Source: Paulownia fortunei (Eukaryota > Streptophyta > Magnoliopsida > Lamiales > Paulowniaceae). From it: a stretch of 64,000 nucleotides of DNA. The notes below the pieces were generated by a model. That model ran no database searches. It was not told the origin of the DNA and saw only the letters and a program-made list of their open reading frames with translations. Position 1 is the stretch's first letter; every line of letters starts with the position of its first letter. Made by a program: the position numbers and the translations under genes. This document shows positions 11,617-20,922 of the stretch, piece after piece. The stretch lies in contig CM033109.1 in NCBI GenBank assembly GCA_019321725.1, positions 10,261,993 through 10,325,992 on the forward strand, given 5' to 3'.

Positions 11617-12994
11617 CTTTCAATAATCCTTGCTTCGCCAGAGTTTGCAAGGATTTTTCACCGGCATGTCCCAAGCGCATATGCCAAAGCCTGGTTGCTT
11701 CAAAATCCTTGTCATTGTTTGAAATAGCTGCTGATGCTATCCCAATAACTGTATTACCTTGGTAGTAATACAAATTATTTCTTCTGATACCTTTTATCAC
11801 CACCAGTGCGCCGGAAGTAGCTTTCAAAACTCCATCTCGCATAGTCACAACTAAACCTTTAGACTCCAAGGCACCCAAGGAGATGAGATTCTTCTTCAAA
11901 TCCGGCACGTACCGAACATCCGTCAGAACTCTGGTCGATCCATCATGATTTTTCAACCGAATTGAACCTATCCCAGTTGTCTTACAGGCATTGTCATTGC
12001 CCATGTAAACAACTCCTCCATTGATCTCCTGAAAATCGAAGAACCACTCCCTTACGGGAGACATATGATAGGTGCATCCAGAATCCAAAATCCATTCGTC
12101 TGAATGGGATGTTGAAGGCAATACCACCAGTGAAAATTCTGAGTCTTCACTTTCACCTTCAGCTACACATGCATCTTGAGTAGCTTTTCCTTTCTTCTTC
12201 AATTTGGGGCAGTCTTTCTTCCAGTGTCCTTTCTCATGGCAGAAAGCACACTCATCTTTGGCAGGTCTGGATTTTGAACGGGATCTCCAACTTCTTCCCT
12301 TCTTTTGGCTTTACGATCGTCCTCTTGCTACCAATGCTTCATCTTCTGCTGCTATGTGCCTGTTTTCTTTTTTATTCTTTTTTCTTAATTCATAACTATA
12401 CAAAGCAGCACAAACTACAGCAAGAGATACATCATCCTTCCCATGAAGTAAAGTAGTTTCTAAATGTTCAAATTCATCAGGAAGGGATGATAACAACATT
12501 AAAGCCAAATCCTCATCACTAAAGGTTACATCCAAATTAAATAAATCTGCAACCAATTGATTAAAGGCAGTAATATGATCATTCATAGATGTACCTGGGC
12601 GGTACTCAAACCGGAACAATCGTTTCTTCATGAGAAGTTTATTCTGGCCACTCTTTTTCAGAAATTTGTCCTCCAAAGCTTTCCATAATGTGTAAGCAGA
12701 ATTTTCATTTTTAAATGCATATTTCTGCTCTCTGGACAAGCACGATCGAATTGTTCCACATGCCAAGCGGTTAATGGTTTTCTACTCTTTTTCTTCAACA
12801 TCATCTGGTTTCTTTTCTTCAATGGCGATGTCTAAACCTTGCTGAAATAGACAATCCAGCACCTCGCCTTGCCACATGCCAAAATGACCCGTACCATCAA
12901 ATATCTCCACCGAAAATCTAACATTTGGCATTACCATCCTTCCTGGTATGGACGAGGAGGTTGATGCTCCGGTTGTGGAAGATTCAATAGTCAT
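11534..12994 (-). pseudogene. Tnt1-like gag-protease and pre-integrase region
   Basis: One frame runs from the ATG at 12994: gag (12994-12311), a CCHC zinc knuckle CAFCHEKGHWKKDC (about 12205-12260), protease with WILDSGCTYHM (about 12060-12100), and GAG-pre-integrase with H..H and CEHC. It is interrupted by two in-frame stops, at 12782-12784 (probably a lost Trp codon) and 12311-12313, and ends at a frameshift near 11534-11600 where pol is in another frame. Gag would form the particle and package element RNA, and the aspartic protease would mature the polyprotein. Knuckle and protease motifs are intact, which suggests recent decay. Confidence 0.9.
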
Positions 12995-13058
12995 TTCGAA
13001 CTCAAATAATAGTATTCAATATTACAATCAAAACAAACGAGCCTAGGCCGAACCTTCG

Positions 13059-13070
13059 GCTCTGATACCA
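13059..13070 (-). promoter_or_regulatory. Primer-binding site for initiator Met tRNA
   Basis: Plus strand GCTCTGATACCA equals the 3' end of plant initiator tRNA-Met, so the element strand reads TGGTATCAGAGC. It lies two bases inside the 5' LTR end, where tRNA primes minus-strand DNA synthesis. Confidence 0.92.
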
Positions 13071-13072
13071 CT

Positions 13073-13583
13073 TGTTGGGGTATCAATAGTATAAAATACA
13101 CAACAATAGTACTAATTATAGCAAGCTCCCAGGAAAGGCTGGAGGGGTCACAACGGTCCCACTTAAAACTCAGTCTCCTTAGACAAACCTACTATTAAAT
13201 GTACTATGCACAGCGGACAAATACCCCAAAGCAAGTAAATATTGAATACTAACAATTAACAAAAGAATACCAGAATACTAAATGCGAAATTAAAAGACAA
13301 AAAGGAAAAAACATACCAGATTTGATAACGGAGTTCGGCCAACTTTTGCCTACGTCTCCGGCACCGCAACTGTAACAACTGCTTCACTAATCTCCGAACA
13401 AATTACGACTTGGGTAAATTACCCACAACTTAGGATTTCCTAATCAAAGGAATTCCACAAATATGAAGGAAGAGAATATTTTGGTGTGTTTTCAAAACAA
13501 GGTTCAATACCTATTTATAGGTTAAGTAATCAAATCCTTTGGTATACAACCAATGTGGGATGAAAATAAGCAAAAAACCAACA
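13073..13583 (-). repeat. 5' LTR of the Tnt1-like element
   Basis: 511 bp, TG...CA. Element transcription should start downstream of the TATA motif CTATAAATAG on the minus strand at 13511-13520. The other flank is the TATTC target duplication at 13584-13588. Confidence 0.93.
13511..13520 (-). promoter_or_regulatory. TATA box in the 5' LTR
   Basis: CTATAAATAG on the element strand, conserved at the same place in the other LTR (8809-8818). Position within the LTR fits the U3/R core promoter of Tnt1-type elements. Confidence 0.7.
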
Positions 13584-13588
13584 TATTC

Positions 13589-15499
13589 CACTTTGATCTT
13601 CTGATCTTTCATTTGATATTTGCTTTATACTTATACGCGAAGTGAAGTGTATATTATACACACTACAAACTAGAAGATTCTGTAGCAAACCCAAAATTCG
13701 CGATCCCACATAGAAAATACTATTTATCAGAACCAAGAAGAATAAAATTATTATTTTTTTTTTTTTTGAGTTCGTTGGGAGAAGAGAAGGATGAATGTAG
13801 TCATACTTTATGAAAATTACTTAGTTCAGCAATTATGTATTTTAGTTGGAGAGGAGTATATAATAACAGCATCCAAATGATTTTCTTTAAAGACGACATT
13901 AGCATATGCAGTTATATTATAAGCATAAAAAAGAAAGCAAGAAAGAAAGAAAGAAAGAAAGTGTTTTAATAATAGATCGGTGGGGATCAAATCAATCTTA
14001 TTAATAATTAGTTATTCAGCTGATCAATATTATTAGTGGTCGAATCGATTTAATAAAAATTAATTATATTTTTTATTATATTATATAAAATAATAATATA
14101 ATAAACTAATTGTCATGTAACACATTTTAAATATAAAAAAGATAAATAACTATCTAAAAATATATATATAAGAAAACACAAAATTCAAATAACAATATAG
14201 ATATAATAAAATATCAAATTTAAATTTATTTTTTTAAAAAAATAAAATCAAAAATTAAAAAATCAAACCCGATTTGATCGGACTTGACCAGTCAAATCGA
14301 ATTTTTAGTTTTATATTATTGATCGGAATGAATCGAACTCTGATTTTTGATTGAATCGACTGAAACGATCGCTCCGATCTGATTTTCAAAACTTATAAGC
14401 AATCTTCATTAGAAAAATAGCCTTTGGATCAAAGACAGCTGGATGCTTTGGAACTATGCAGATTAAAAAGTGCTAAATATGGGAATTCTAGAACCCAATC
14501 ATGGACCATTATCGAGTAGAGTTATGGTTATATTCTATCTTAAATTCTGATCAACTGCATTTAATGTAACCTTAATTTGAGGGGAAGTTGGGGAAAAAAA
14601 ATGACATGCTTCTCACATAATCACTCTTTTTATGTGATTTATGATTGGAGATTTTACTCTGAACTTGATTTGATCCTCCTTAGATCATTAGTATGATGAG
14701 TAGTTTTACATCAAACTATGTAGTTTTTTTATAGTTACAGCTATTGTATTATCGGGTGCAGCTTAAAGTAGAATTGACTTTGCAGTAATAAAGAATAACC
14801 AAAGATGATAGTGAAAAATTACAATAGGTCGAGATGAAAATCTTTGCGTAGTAAATTATTCAGTTACAAAAATTGTTGTGCACGAGGAAAAAATATTTTT
14901 AGGTCAAATACATTATTTTTTTCCGTATATAGGTTATGGCTAATTCTATCAACATTCCACGGAAGTAAATTTAACAAAATTTGCAGTCTGTATGAATTTT
15001 GAGTTCGAGGAAGATCACAGCAGGGAGCTAACCAGTTTTTAGTAAACCATTGAACAATATTTGGTACTATTGCTACTTTGTGTCATGGGATCTATAGCCA
15101 TGGTGCAAAAGTTGACTTAGTTTTTGGCCAGGAATGAAGTCCTTTTTAGTGCATATTTAGCAAACTACAAGAACTTGCAAATACTTTAAGACAAAGTCAA
15201 GTCATTCTTTTCTTTTGTCAATTCCAAAGAGTTTATATAAGGCTATAAGTACTCAAAAGTGTCTAGAAACAAGAGTAGTGCGGACACAAAAAGTGTAGAT
15301 TTATTGTTTTACACAAAGAAATTCAACTTTTCACAAAGGAACATAAATTTATTTTAAAACTCAACCAGACGACAAAAAAAAAAAGAAAGAAAAGAAAGAA
15401 AAGAAAAAAGAATTGAGCAATTGAATTTTGAGCCTACTGCATAAGTATATCAGTTCATACTCTTTTCAAACTTATGAATCATAGATATGGACACATGAA
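13589..15499. other. Non-coding sequence with microsatellite and MITE-like segment, left arm
   Basis: No gene found. 13754-13767 is a run of 14 T that has 13 in the other arm and marks the outer edge of the inner identity block. A (GAAA)n microsatellite lies at 13930-13963. About 13970-14390 is a MITE-like segment whose ends carry AGATCGG-type inverted motifs. TATATAAG near 15232 resembles a core promoter, but no reading frame follows before the LARD-like element. The mirror stretch is 33184-35094. Confidence 0.6.
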
Positions 15500-15854
15500 T
15501 GATGTGGTTCTTCGAGAATCTAATTAGGTACTCGTAAATCAACTCCTTGCAAATTGTCAATTATTGAATAGGTTTATGCTTGTAATACAAACAAGTCGTT
15601 AGGTACATTAGAAAAGCCTCGATAAAAATTCTTCAGCACTTAAGTCAAAACTAGAGTAGAGAAGATAGACAAAGAGCAGAGAGTTGACATACCTTAAAAT
15701 GAATGGAGATGAAATATTTATAAGTGTTTTTGATAGGGTTATATTCAATATAATATGGTACATAGATTAGTAAGACCTTCTAGTCCTGTGACTGGAGTCG
15801 CTCTTATTGGGCCTCTCTGGCATAGTTATTGGACCTATGCTATAATTTGGCCCA
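15500..15854 (-). repeat. 3' LTR of the LARD-like element, left arm
   Basis: About 355 bp, related to 19104-19601 along its length but lacking the 136-bp internal duplication. A TATTTATA motif (TATAAATA on the element strand) is at 15715-15722. Confidence 0.65.
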
Positions 15855-17539
15855 TTATATAGCCCCCCGACCCTATTAAGTTTCAGTATAGGAAAGTTAG
15901 CTAAGAGTAAGCCTATTAAAGAACTTGGGCATAATTGTGATCTAGATGGATGTAAAGGCTTGCTTGGGGAGGCCCATAAGCATCGTCGAAGTCAAGAGTG
16001 TATCTTTTACTAGCCATGGTGCACCATGTATGCTAATCTTCTAAAACTATCTTTGATATTCTTTCCCACTTGAATTTTTGTCTTTTCCCACATGTGGGTA
16101 TTTTACATTTTGCCTTCGCATAATATATATTTTTTTTCTTTTAGACTTTAAGTCGAGCATGTGGGGAATAAAGCACATGGTGATTGGGCAAGGTGTAAGA
16201 GATGAAGAAAATAGAGGTGGAGGCGCAGTTTAAGGGGGTAGCGCGCTGTCGCTGCATTGGGGTGTAGGTTGAGCTTGAGCTTGAGGCTCAACCTTTTTGG
16301 TCTTCTGAGTAGGTCAAACAAGGCTTAACTTGCAGATTGGGGTGAGAGGAGCCATAGATAGCTTCCCTCTTCCAAGTTGAGACTCAATCTCGACCTAGCC
16401 TCCTATGAAGTCGAGACCTTGTCTTAACTTAGATGTCTAGGTCACTTTGACCTGGCCTTCTATCCATATTGAGACCTTGTATCTGCCTAGGAAAGCCCCT
16501 TAGTCAAATAGGATGATGTTGTTGCTGGCAGGTCGAGCCCGTGGCTCTGCCCATTTATCGAGTCCAAGTGGAGGTGGTGGTACTTTCTTAGGGAAAGATG
16601 GGATCAGGTTGCGTGCGAGAGTTCAGTTGTCTTAGTTTGCGTCCTGCTCAAGCATTTAGCCCAGATAAGGTTCCTTAGGCATTTCTTTGGTTCGTGAGGG
16701 GTTGCCTCCTCACTATAAAGTAGTTGATGAGCTTTTTTTAGTAGGATTTTTGAAGGGGTTATTCGTCCGAGGTGATTAAGTCCATTGTTGGTTTTCCAAA
16801 ATGCGTTAGTGAGTTGTTTGGGCTAGAAGAGTCGGATGAGTCAGTCGAGAGAGCTTTGCCTTAACTTACTAAGTGTTGGGTCGAGGAAGCTTTGTCTTAA
16901 CCTCATGCTTGGTCGAGGAAGTTTTGCTTTGACCTTGCTCAATATTGGGTCTAGATATCACTTCTCCCATGAATTTTGCCCCGACGTGACATTGCATCGC
17001 TCGTGATGAGTAAGGAGATTCACAATTTAATCTTGATTTAACTAAGTATTTGGTTGGGGAGAATTAGATTCTACTTGATGTTAAATGTTTGATCGAACGA
17101 GCTTTGCCTCTACCATAGTGTAGGGGCAAAGGAGCCGCATGCTAAGCGAGATAAGTTGTTCTACCATAGAGGGTATCATGCTTTTGGATCATTTTGTGGC
17201 TAATAAAGAGGAGGAAGGAGCCGCGAAGAATCTAGAAGCTACTATTAAGGCTGGGAATGTACCTGTTGGAGAGAAAGCCCCCCGAAGGCATAATATTGAG
17301 AAGGTTTGATGCCTATATGTTAGGACCTAGTCTTTTAGCTTAGACTTTAGAAAAATTTATGTCTTCCATTTTAGACTCGTGTTTGCTTTGATTTTCTTTA
17401 ACATGTAGATATGTTTACTACTGAGAACATTTTCTTTATTCTACATTATAATTGTCAATATCTCGCTACAATCAATTTTTTAGCATTGGGCGAGAAGTTT
17501 CTTTGCTCATGTCTATGTTGTGCTTGAGTTAGATATTAC

Positions 17540-17860
17540 TTTACCTGGGGTCAAGTTTGGGTTGGACGAGGCCTGAGCCTTTTTTTTTTTTACCTTGGGT
17601 GAGGTGTTACTATCCCAAGACTATATTTGACCCAGATAAGGTTAGGGCTTTTTTCTATCTGGGTGTGACGTTGCCTCTCTCAGGACTAAGTTTGGTCCAA
17701 ATAAGGTTGTGGTATTCTTTCTATCTAGATAAGGCATTGCCTTCCCAGGGACTAAGTGTGACACAAACGAGGCTATGGTTTTCTTTATGCCTGGGTGAGG
17801 TGTTGTCTCTCTTGGAACTAAGTTTTGCCCGAGGAGGGAAAGCCTTGCCCGGAGCTAAGT
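17540..17860. repeat. Degenerate tandem repeat of 65-66 bp, left arm
   Basis: Four to five units inside the LARD-like element, with clear starts at 17620, 17685, 17751 and 17817 (ACTA.. GTTTG-type start, then AAGGTTGTGG and CTGGGTGAGG blocks). Units differ from each other by perhaps a quarter. The 129-codon open frame across them is a by-product of the repeat length. Mirror at 30823-31143. Confidence 0.8.
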
Positions 17861-19103
17861 TGAATTTTTTGATATTCGGAGCCAACTACATGTCTTTCTC
17901 GGCTTTAATGGAGTCATCTCAAGTTCTACGGCATGTCTCTTGGTGATAACCTCGAGAAATAAGTGTCTGGTCTTTGGGGGGGGCAACTATAGCTTTTTCA
18001 ACCACAAGGAAGTCACTTTCATTTCTAGGGCTATATTTTTTATGATAATCTAGAGGAAAAAATCATGATCTGTCAAACCAACTTTAATTTTCTTAGCCTC
18101 AAGAGAGTCACTTCAACTTCTGGGGCTTGAGCACGCTCCAAAAAAATATTCATTTCGTATTGGGGTGTGCTCTATATAGAGGCATTTGTCGCTAAACTCA
18201 CGGAGTGCGCTCTAAGGGGAGGTATTTTCTCATTGCAAGAACACTTGGGCAGTTTTTACTGCTACTTCCACAGTTATTTAGATCGTCCTCCTCAAGGGCT
18301 TTTCTCATTTTTGTTTTATTCTCTTAAGGTTCAGGTAGCCCCCCAGTGCTCGATCCAAGTTAATATTTGGTTGTTTATTGGGAGGGTGTCCTTACTTTGC
18401 TTCGAGTGTACTACCGCGAGGGATATATACTACTCTAAATAACCTTCTATGTAGATGGTATTGTGGGATGCGCTATTTGGGACTTCTCCACTCATTATGT
18501 TTCCACCTCGCATCATCATCAAGATAGAGACACTCGATTACTACTTTCAGGCCTCTATGACTCTTCTCGCCTTGGCTTGGTTTTTTCATCTTAACTCCTA
18601 GGGCAAGAGACATAGTTGCTGGCTTCTTTCTTCTATAGTTCTTCCTATTTTTGCTATTCTCACATTGCCTCAATCCTATTGGGAACTAGGGATGCGCCCT
18701 GGCATTGTTAGGATAGAAACTTTTGAGGCATGAGCTCTTGTAGCCGCGAAGTGGATTCTCTTGACTTTTGAGGTGATTAGGGCATGAGCTCTTATGGCTG
18801 CGATGATAGACGCTCCTGACTATCGAGGCCGCCAAGGCATGTTCTCGGCATAGTGGATTATTACCCTTATCGCTGATCTTGTTGAGGCATTCTCTATTAC
18901 CATTATAAGGTCCTCCTCGATGATTTGTAATACTGTTACTTTGCCGACGCTCCTTGTTGTAGAGGTGATGGATCATGTTGATGGGAGAAACTCTCGTAGT
19001 GGTTGCTAATTCACTCCGTTGTCTAGGCATTCTCTTATGAGAGATGTTGTGGATGTTAGCTTAAGTGTAAAGACAGGTTTACCCACAGACAGCTTCGAAA
19101 TTA

Positions 19104-19601
19104 TGTTGTTTATACCAGTTCGTCGAGGTTGAACTAGGTCCTCTAGGGTTAACTCCTTACGAGCTACCAACTGTTGAGTGGGTTCTTGCTTACAATACGA
19201 ACAAGTCATCAAGTACACGGAGAAAGCCCTGAGGAAACCATCCGATGCTTAAATCAGATAGTATAGGTAAATAACAGAAAGTTGTAAATACCAAATGAAC
19301 TGCTATACCTCAAAATGAACGGAGTATTTATAAGTATTTTAGAGATGGTTATATTCGATATAGTATGGTGCATAGATCATTAGGTATAAATCAGATAATA
19401 TAGGTAAACAACAGAAAGTTGTAAATACCAAATGAACTGCTATACCTCAAAATGAACGGGTTATTTATAAATATTTTAGAGATAGTTATATTTGGTGTAA
19501 TATGGTGCATAGATCATTAAGGCCTTCTAAATCTGGAGTTGAGACAGACCTTATTGGGCTTCTCGAGCATAGTTCTTGTCACTATCCTATAATTTGGTCC
19601 A
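19104..19601 (-). repeat. 5' LTR of the LARD-like element with a 136-bp internal duplication, left arm
   Basis: 498 bp against 355 bp for its partner; the difference is a tandem duplication, units 19256-19391 and 19392-19527. Each unit contains TATTTATA (19325-19332 and 19462-19469), so the core-promoter-like TATAAATA of the element strand is doubled. Confidence 0.7.
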
Positions 19602-20340
19602 TGAGTGAGGTATATAATAATTTGCTTAACTATTTTAGAAGTACCCGCGTGCACAATAGTTACAATACAATCTACCATATGTAGTTACATAAAATCCTTG
19701 CAATAATGTGGACTAAGTTCATGCACCTAATTAATGGACCTACAAAACTCTCACATCCCTAGTTATTATATATGAAAGCTACACATAACTTCAATTGCCA
19801 AGAAATTGAAAAAAGTTATACATAACTTAACTAATTACCTAGTTGCCAAACTTAAAATCTAAGTACATTAATTTACTTCTAATTTTTTCAATTAGTTACC
19901 TAGCCGCCAAGTTTTAGATTTACAGGCTATACACACATCAAAAGATAGGCAAAATCCATAAAGGTAATGTTATACCTGAATTGATACAAGTTATTGTCAT
20001 TCACATATCTTATTTATTAAAGTTTGAAAGTTTAATTAAGTCATTAATTAGTGTTGTAGATGTTGCTATGTCTACATATATTTGGTGCAAAACTCATTAA
20101 GAAATATTTCATTTTTCATAAAATGGAATATTTAGCTGAAATTCATACTACACCTACTGCACCATTGGTGGTATTAACCGTCATTAACAAGTAAAATATC
20201 TTAAAAGTATGACAGAAGGCGAACTGCACAAAACAATGTTTAAAACATAAATATAAGGACATTTTAGCCATCTTACATCGTGAGTAATTCGACAAAGAAA
20301 ATCAATCATTAAGCATGATTAATTATTAAATCCTTTGAGT
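19602..20340. other. Upstream region of the PADRE gene, left arm
   Basis: AT-rich, no coding signal. It separates the LARD-like element from the gene's TATA box and probably holds its proximal promoter. Mirror at 28343-29081. Confidence 0.6.
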
Positions 20341-20354
20341 ATGGTTCTCATTCC

Positions 20355-20362
20355 TATATAAA
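20355..20362 (+). promoter_or_regulatory. TATA box of the left PADRE gene
   Basis: TATATAAA stands 112 bases upstream of the start codon, followed by a (AG)n-rich leader (20391-20409), a common plant 5' UTR feature. Transcription should start near 20385-20395. Confidence 0.75.
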
Positions 20363-20466
20363 GTCCAATCAACAATCACATTAGAAATAAGTAGAGAGAG
20401 AGAGAGAAAGTTTAGTTTAACTAATCCATCATCATATCAATATTCGAGGGAAATTCAATTCAAACA

Positions 20467-20922
20467 ATGGGCAACAGCCTAAGGTGTTGTTTGGCTTGTG
20501 TTCTTCCATGTGGAGCACTAGACTTGATCCGAATAGTACACTTGAACGGGAGCGTAGAAGAATTAACGGGTCGCGTCACCGCCGGCGAGGTCCTCAAGAA
20601 CAACCCGAATCATGTCCTCACGAAGCCATGCTCCCAAGGCATGGCCCGCCGGATCCTGATCCTGTCCCCGGAGTCGGAGCTGAAACGGGGCTCCATTTAT
20701 TTCTTGATACCCGCTTCTTCTTTGCCCGCCGAGAAGAATAATAAAATCCTGAAGAAGTTTAGCTCCTCCAAGAAAAAGTCGCCGGAGATCATCGTCGGAA
20801 AGTCGCCGGAGATTGTCGTCGGCAAGAGGCAGGAGAAAAAGTCGTCTTCCCGGCGGCGGGATCGGAGCAAAAGCACCGCCGGAGAGTGGAGGCCAAAGCT
20901 TGAGAGCATTTCTGAGGACTAG
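20467..20922 (+). CDS. PADRE/DUF4228 domain protein, left copy
   Basis: Intronless, 151 residues. The N-terminus MGNSLRCCLACVLPCG carries a Gly-2 N-myristoylation signal and several nearby cysteines suited to palmitoylation, so membrane attachment is likely. Residues about 20-70 (LIRIVHLNG, VTAGEVLKNNPNHVL) are the conserved PADRE/DUF4228 core, followed by RGSIYFLIP. The C-terminus (about 95-151) is Lys/Arg/Ser-rich and probably disordered. Length is normal for the short members of this plant family. Many members respond to pathogens and abiotic stress; the molecular function is not established. The start is supported by the myristoylation motif, the TATA box and the leader. An identical copy faces it at 27761-28216. 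Confidence 0.92.
   Translation: MGNSLRCCLACVLPCGALDLIRIVHLNGSVEELTGRVTAGEVLKNNPNHVLTKPCSQGMARRILILSPESELKRGSIYFLIPASSLPAEKNNKILKKFSSSKKKSPEIIVGKSPEIVVGKRQEKKSSSRRRDRSKSTAGEWRPKLESISED

Larger units (their letters stand above)
8368..13583 (-). mobile_element. Near full-length Tnt1-like Copia retrotransposon, disabled
   Basis: A 5216-bp element bounded by LTRs of about 511-514 bp (8368-8881 and 13073-13583) starting TGTTGG and ending CCAACA, flanked by TATTC on both sides (8363-8367 and 13584-13588). The right arm keeps the unoccupied site (AATTC near 35095). Inside are an initiator-Met tRNA primer-binding site, gag, protease, integrase, RT and RNase H on the minus strand, closest in style to tobacco Tnt1 (Tork lineage). 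LTRs differ at about 22 sites by eye (around 4%). Nonsense codons, one frameshift and a mutated RT active site make it non-autonomous. It inserted after the palindrome arms separated. Confidence 0.93.
15500..19601 (-). mobile_element. Old LTR element without pol (LARD-like), left arm
   Basis: Two related LTRs flank 3.2 kb: 3' LTR 15500-15854 and 5' LTR 19104-19601 (element on the minus strand). A polypurine tract CGGGGGGC lies at 15862-15869 just inside the 3' LTR. Just inside the 5' LTR the element strand reads a GTCTGTGGG motif often found after Gypsy primer sites. The internal region encodes no RT, integrase or protease. A 114-codon frame (19030-18686) starts shortly after the 5' LTR but has no recognised domain. 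LTRs differ by roughly a quarter, so the insertion is ancient. Target duplication is unclear (ATGAA against TGAGT or ATGAG). Confidence 0.7.

Noticed and set aside
13059..13070. Possible tRNA-Met gene
   Set aside because: Only the last 12 bases of a tRNA match. Position two bases from an LTR shows it is a primer-binding site, not a gene.
15225..15330. TATATAAG and downstream leader as a gene promoter
   Set aside because: No coding frame follows before the LARD-like element, and a TATA-like word is expected often in such AT-rich DNA.
17557..17946. 129-codon frame in the LARD-like element (mirror 30737-31126)
   Set aside because: It is generated by 65-66 bp tandem repeats and reads against the direction of the element.
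18473..19030. Frames of 66 and 114 codons as host genes
   Set aside because: They sit just inside the 5' LTR of an old non-autonomous element and show no domain. At most they are a decayed gag or leader.
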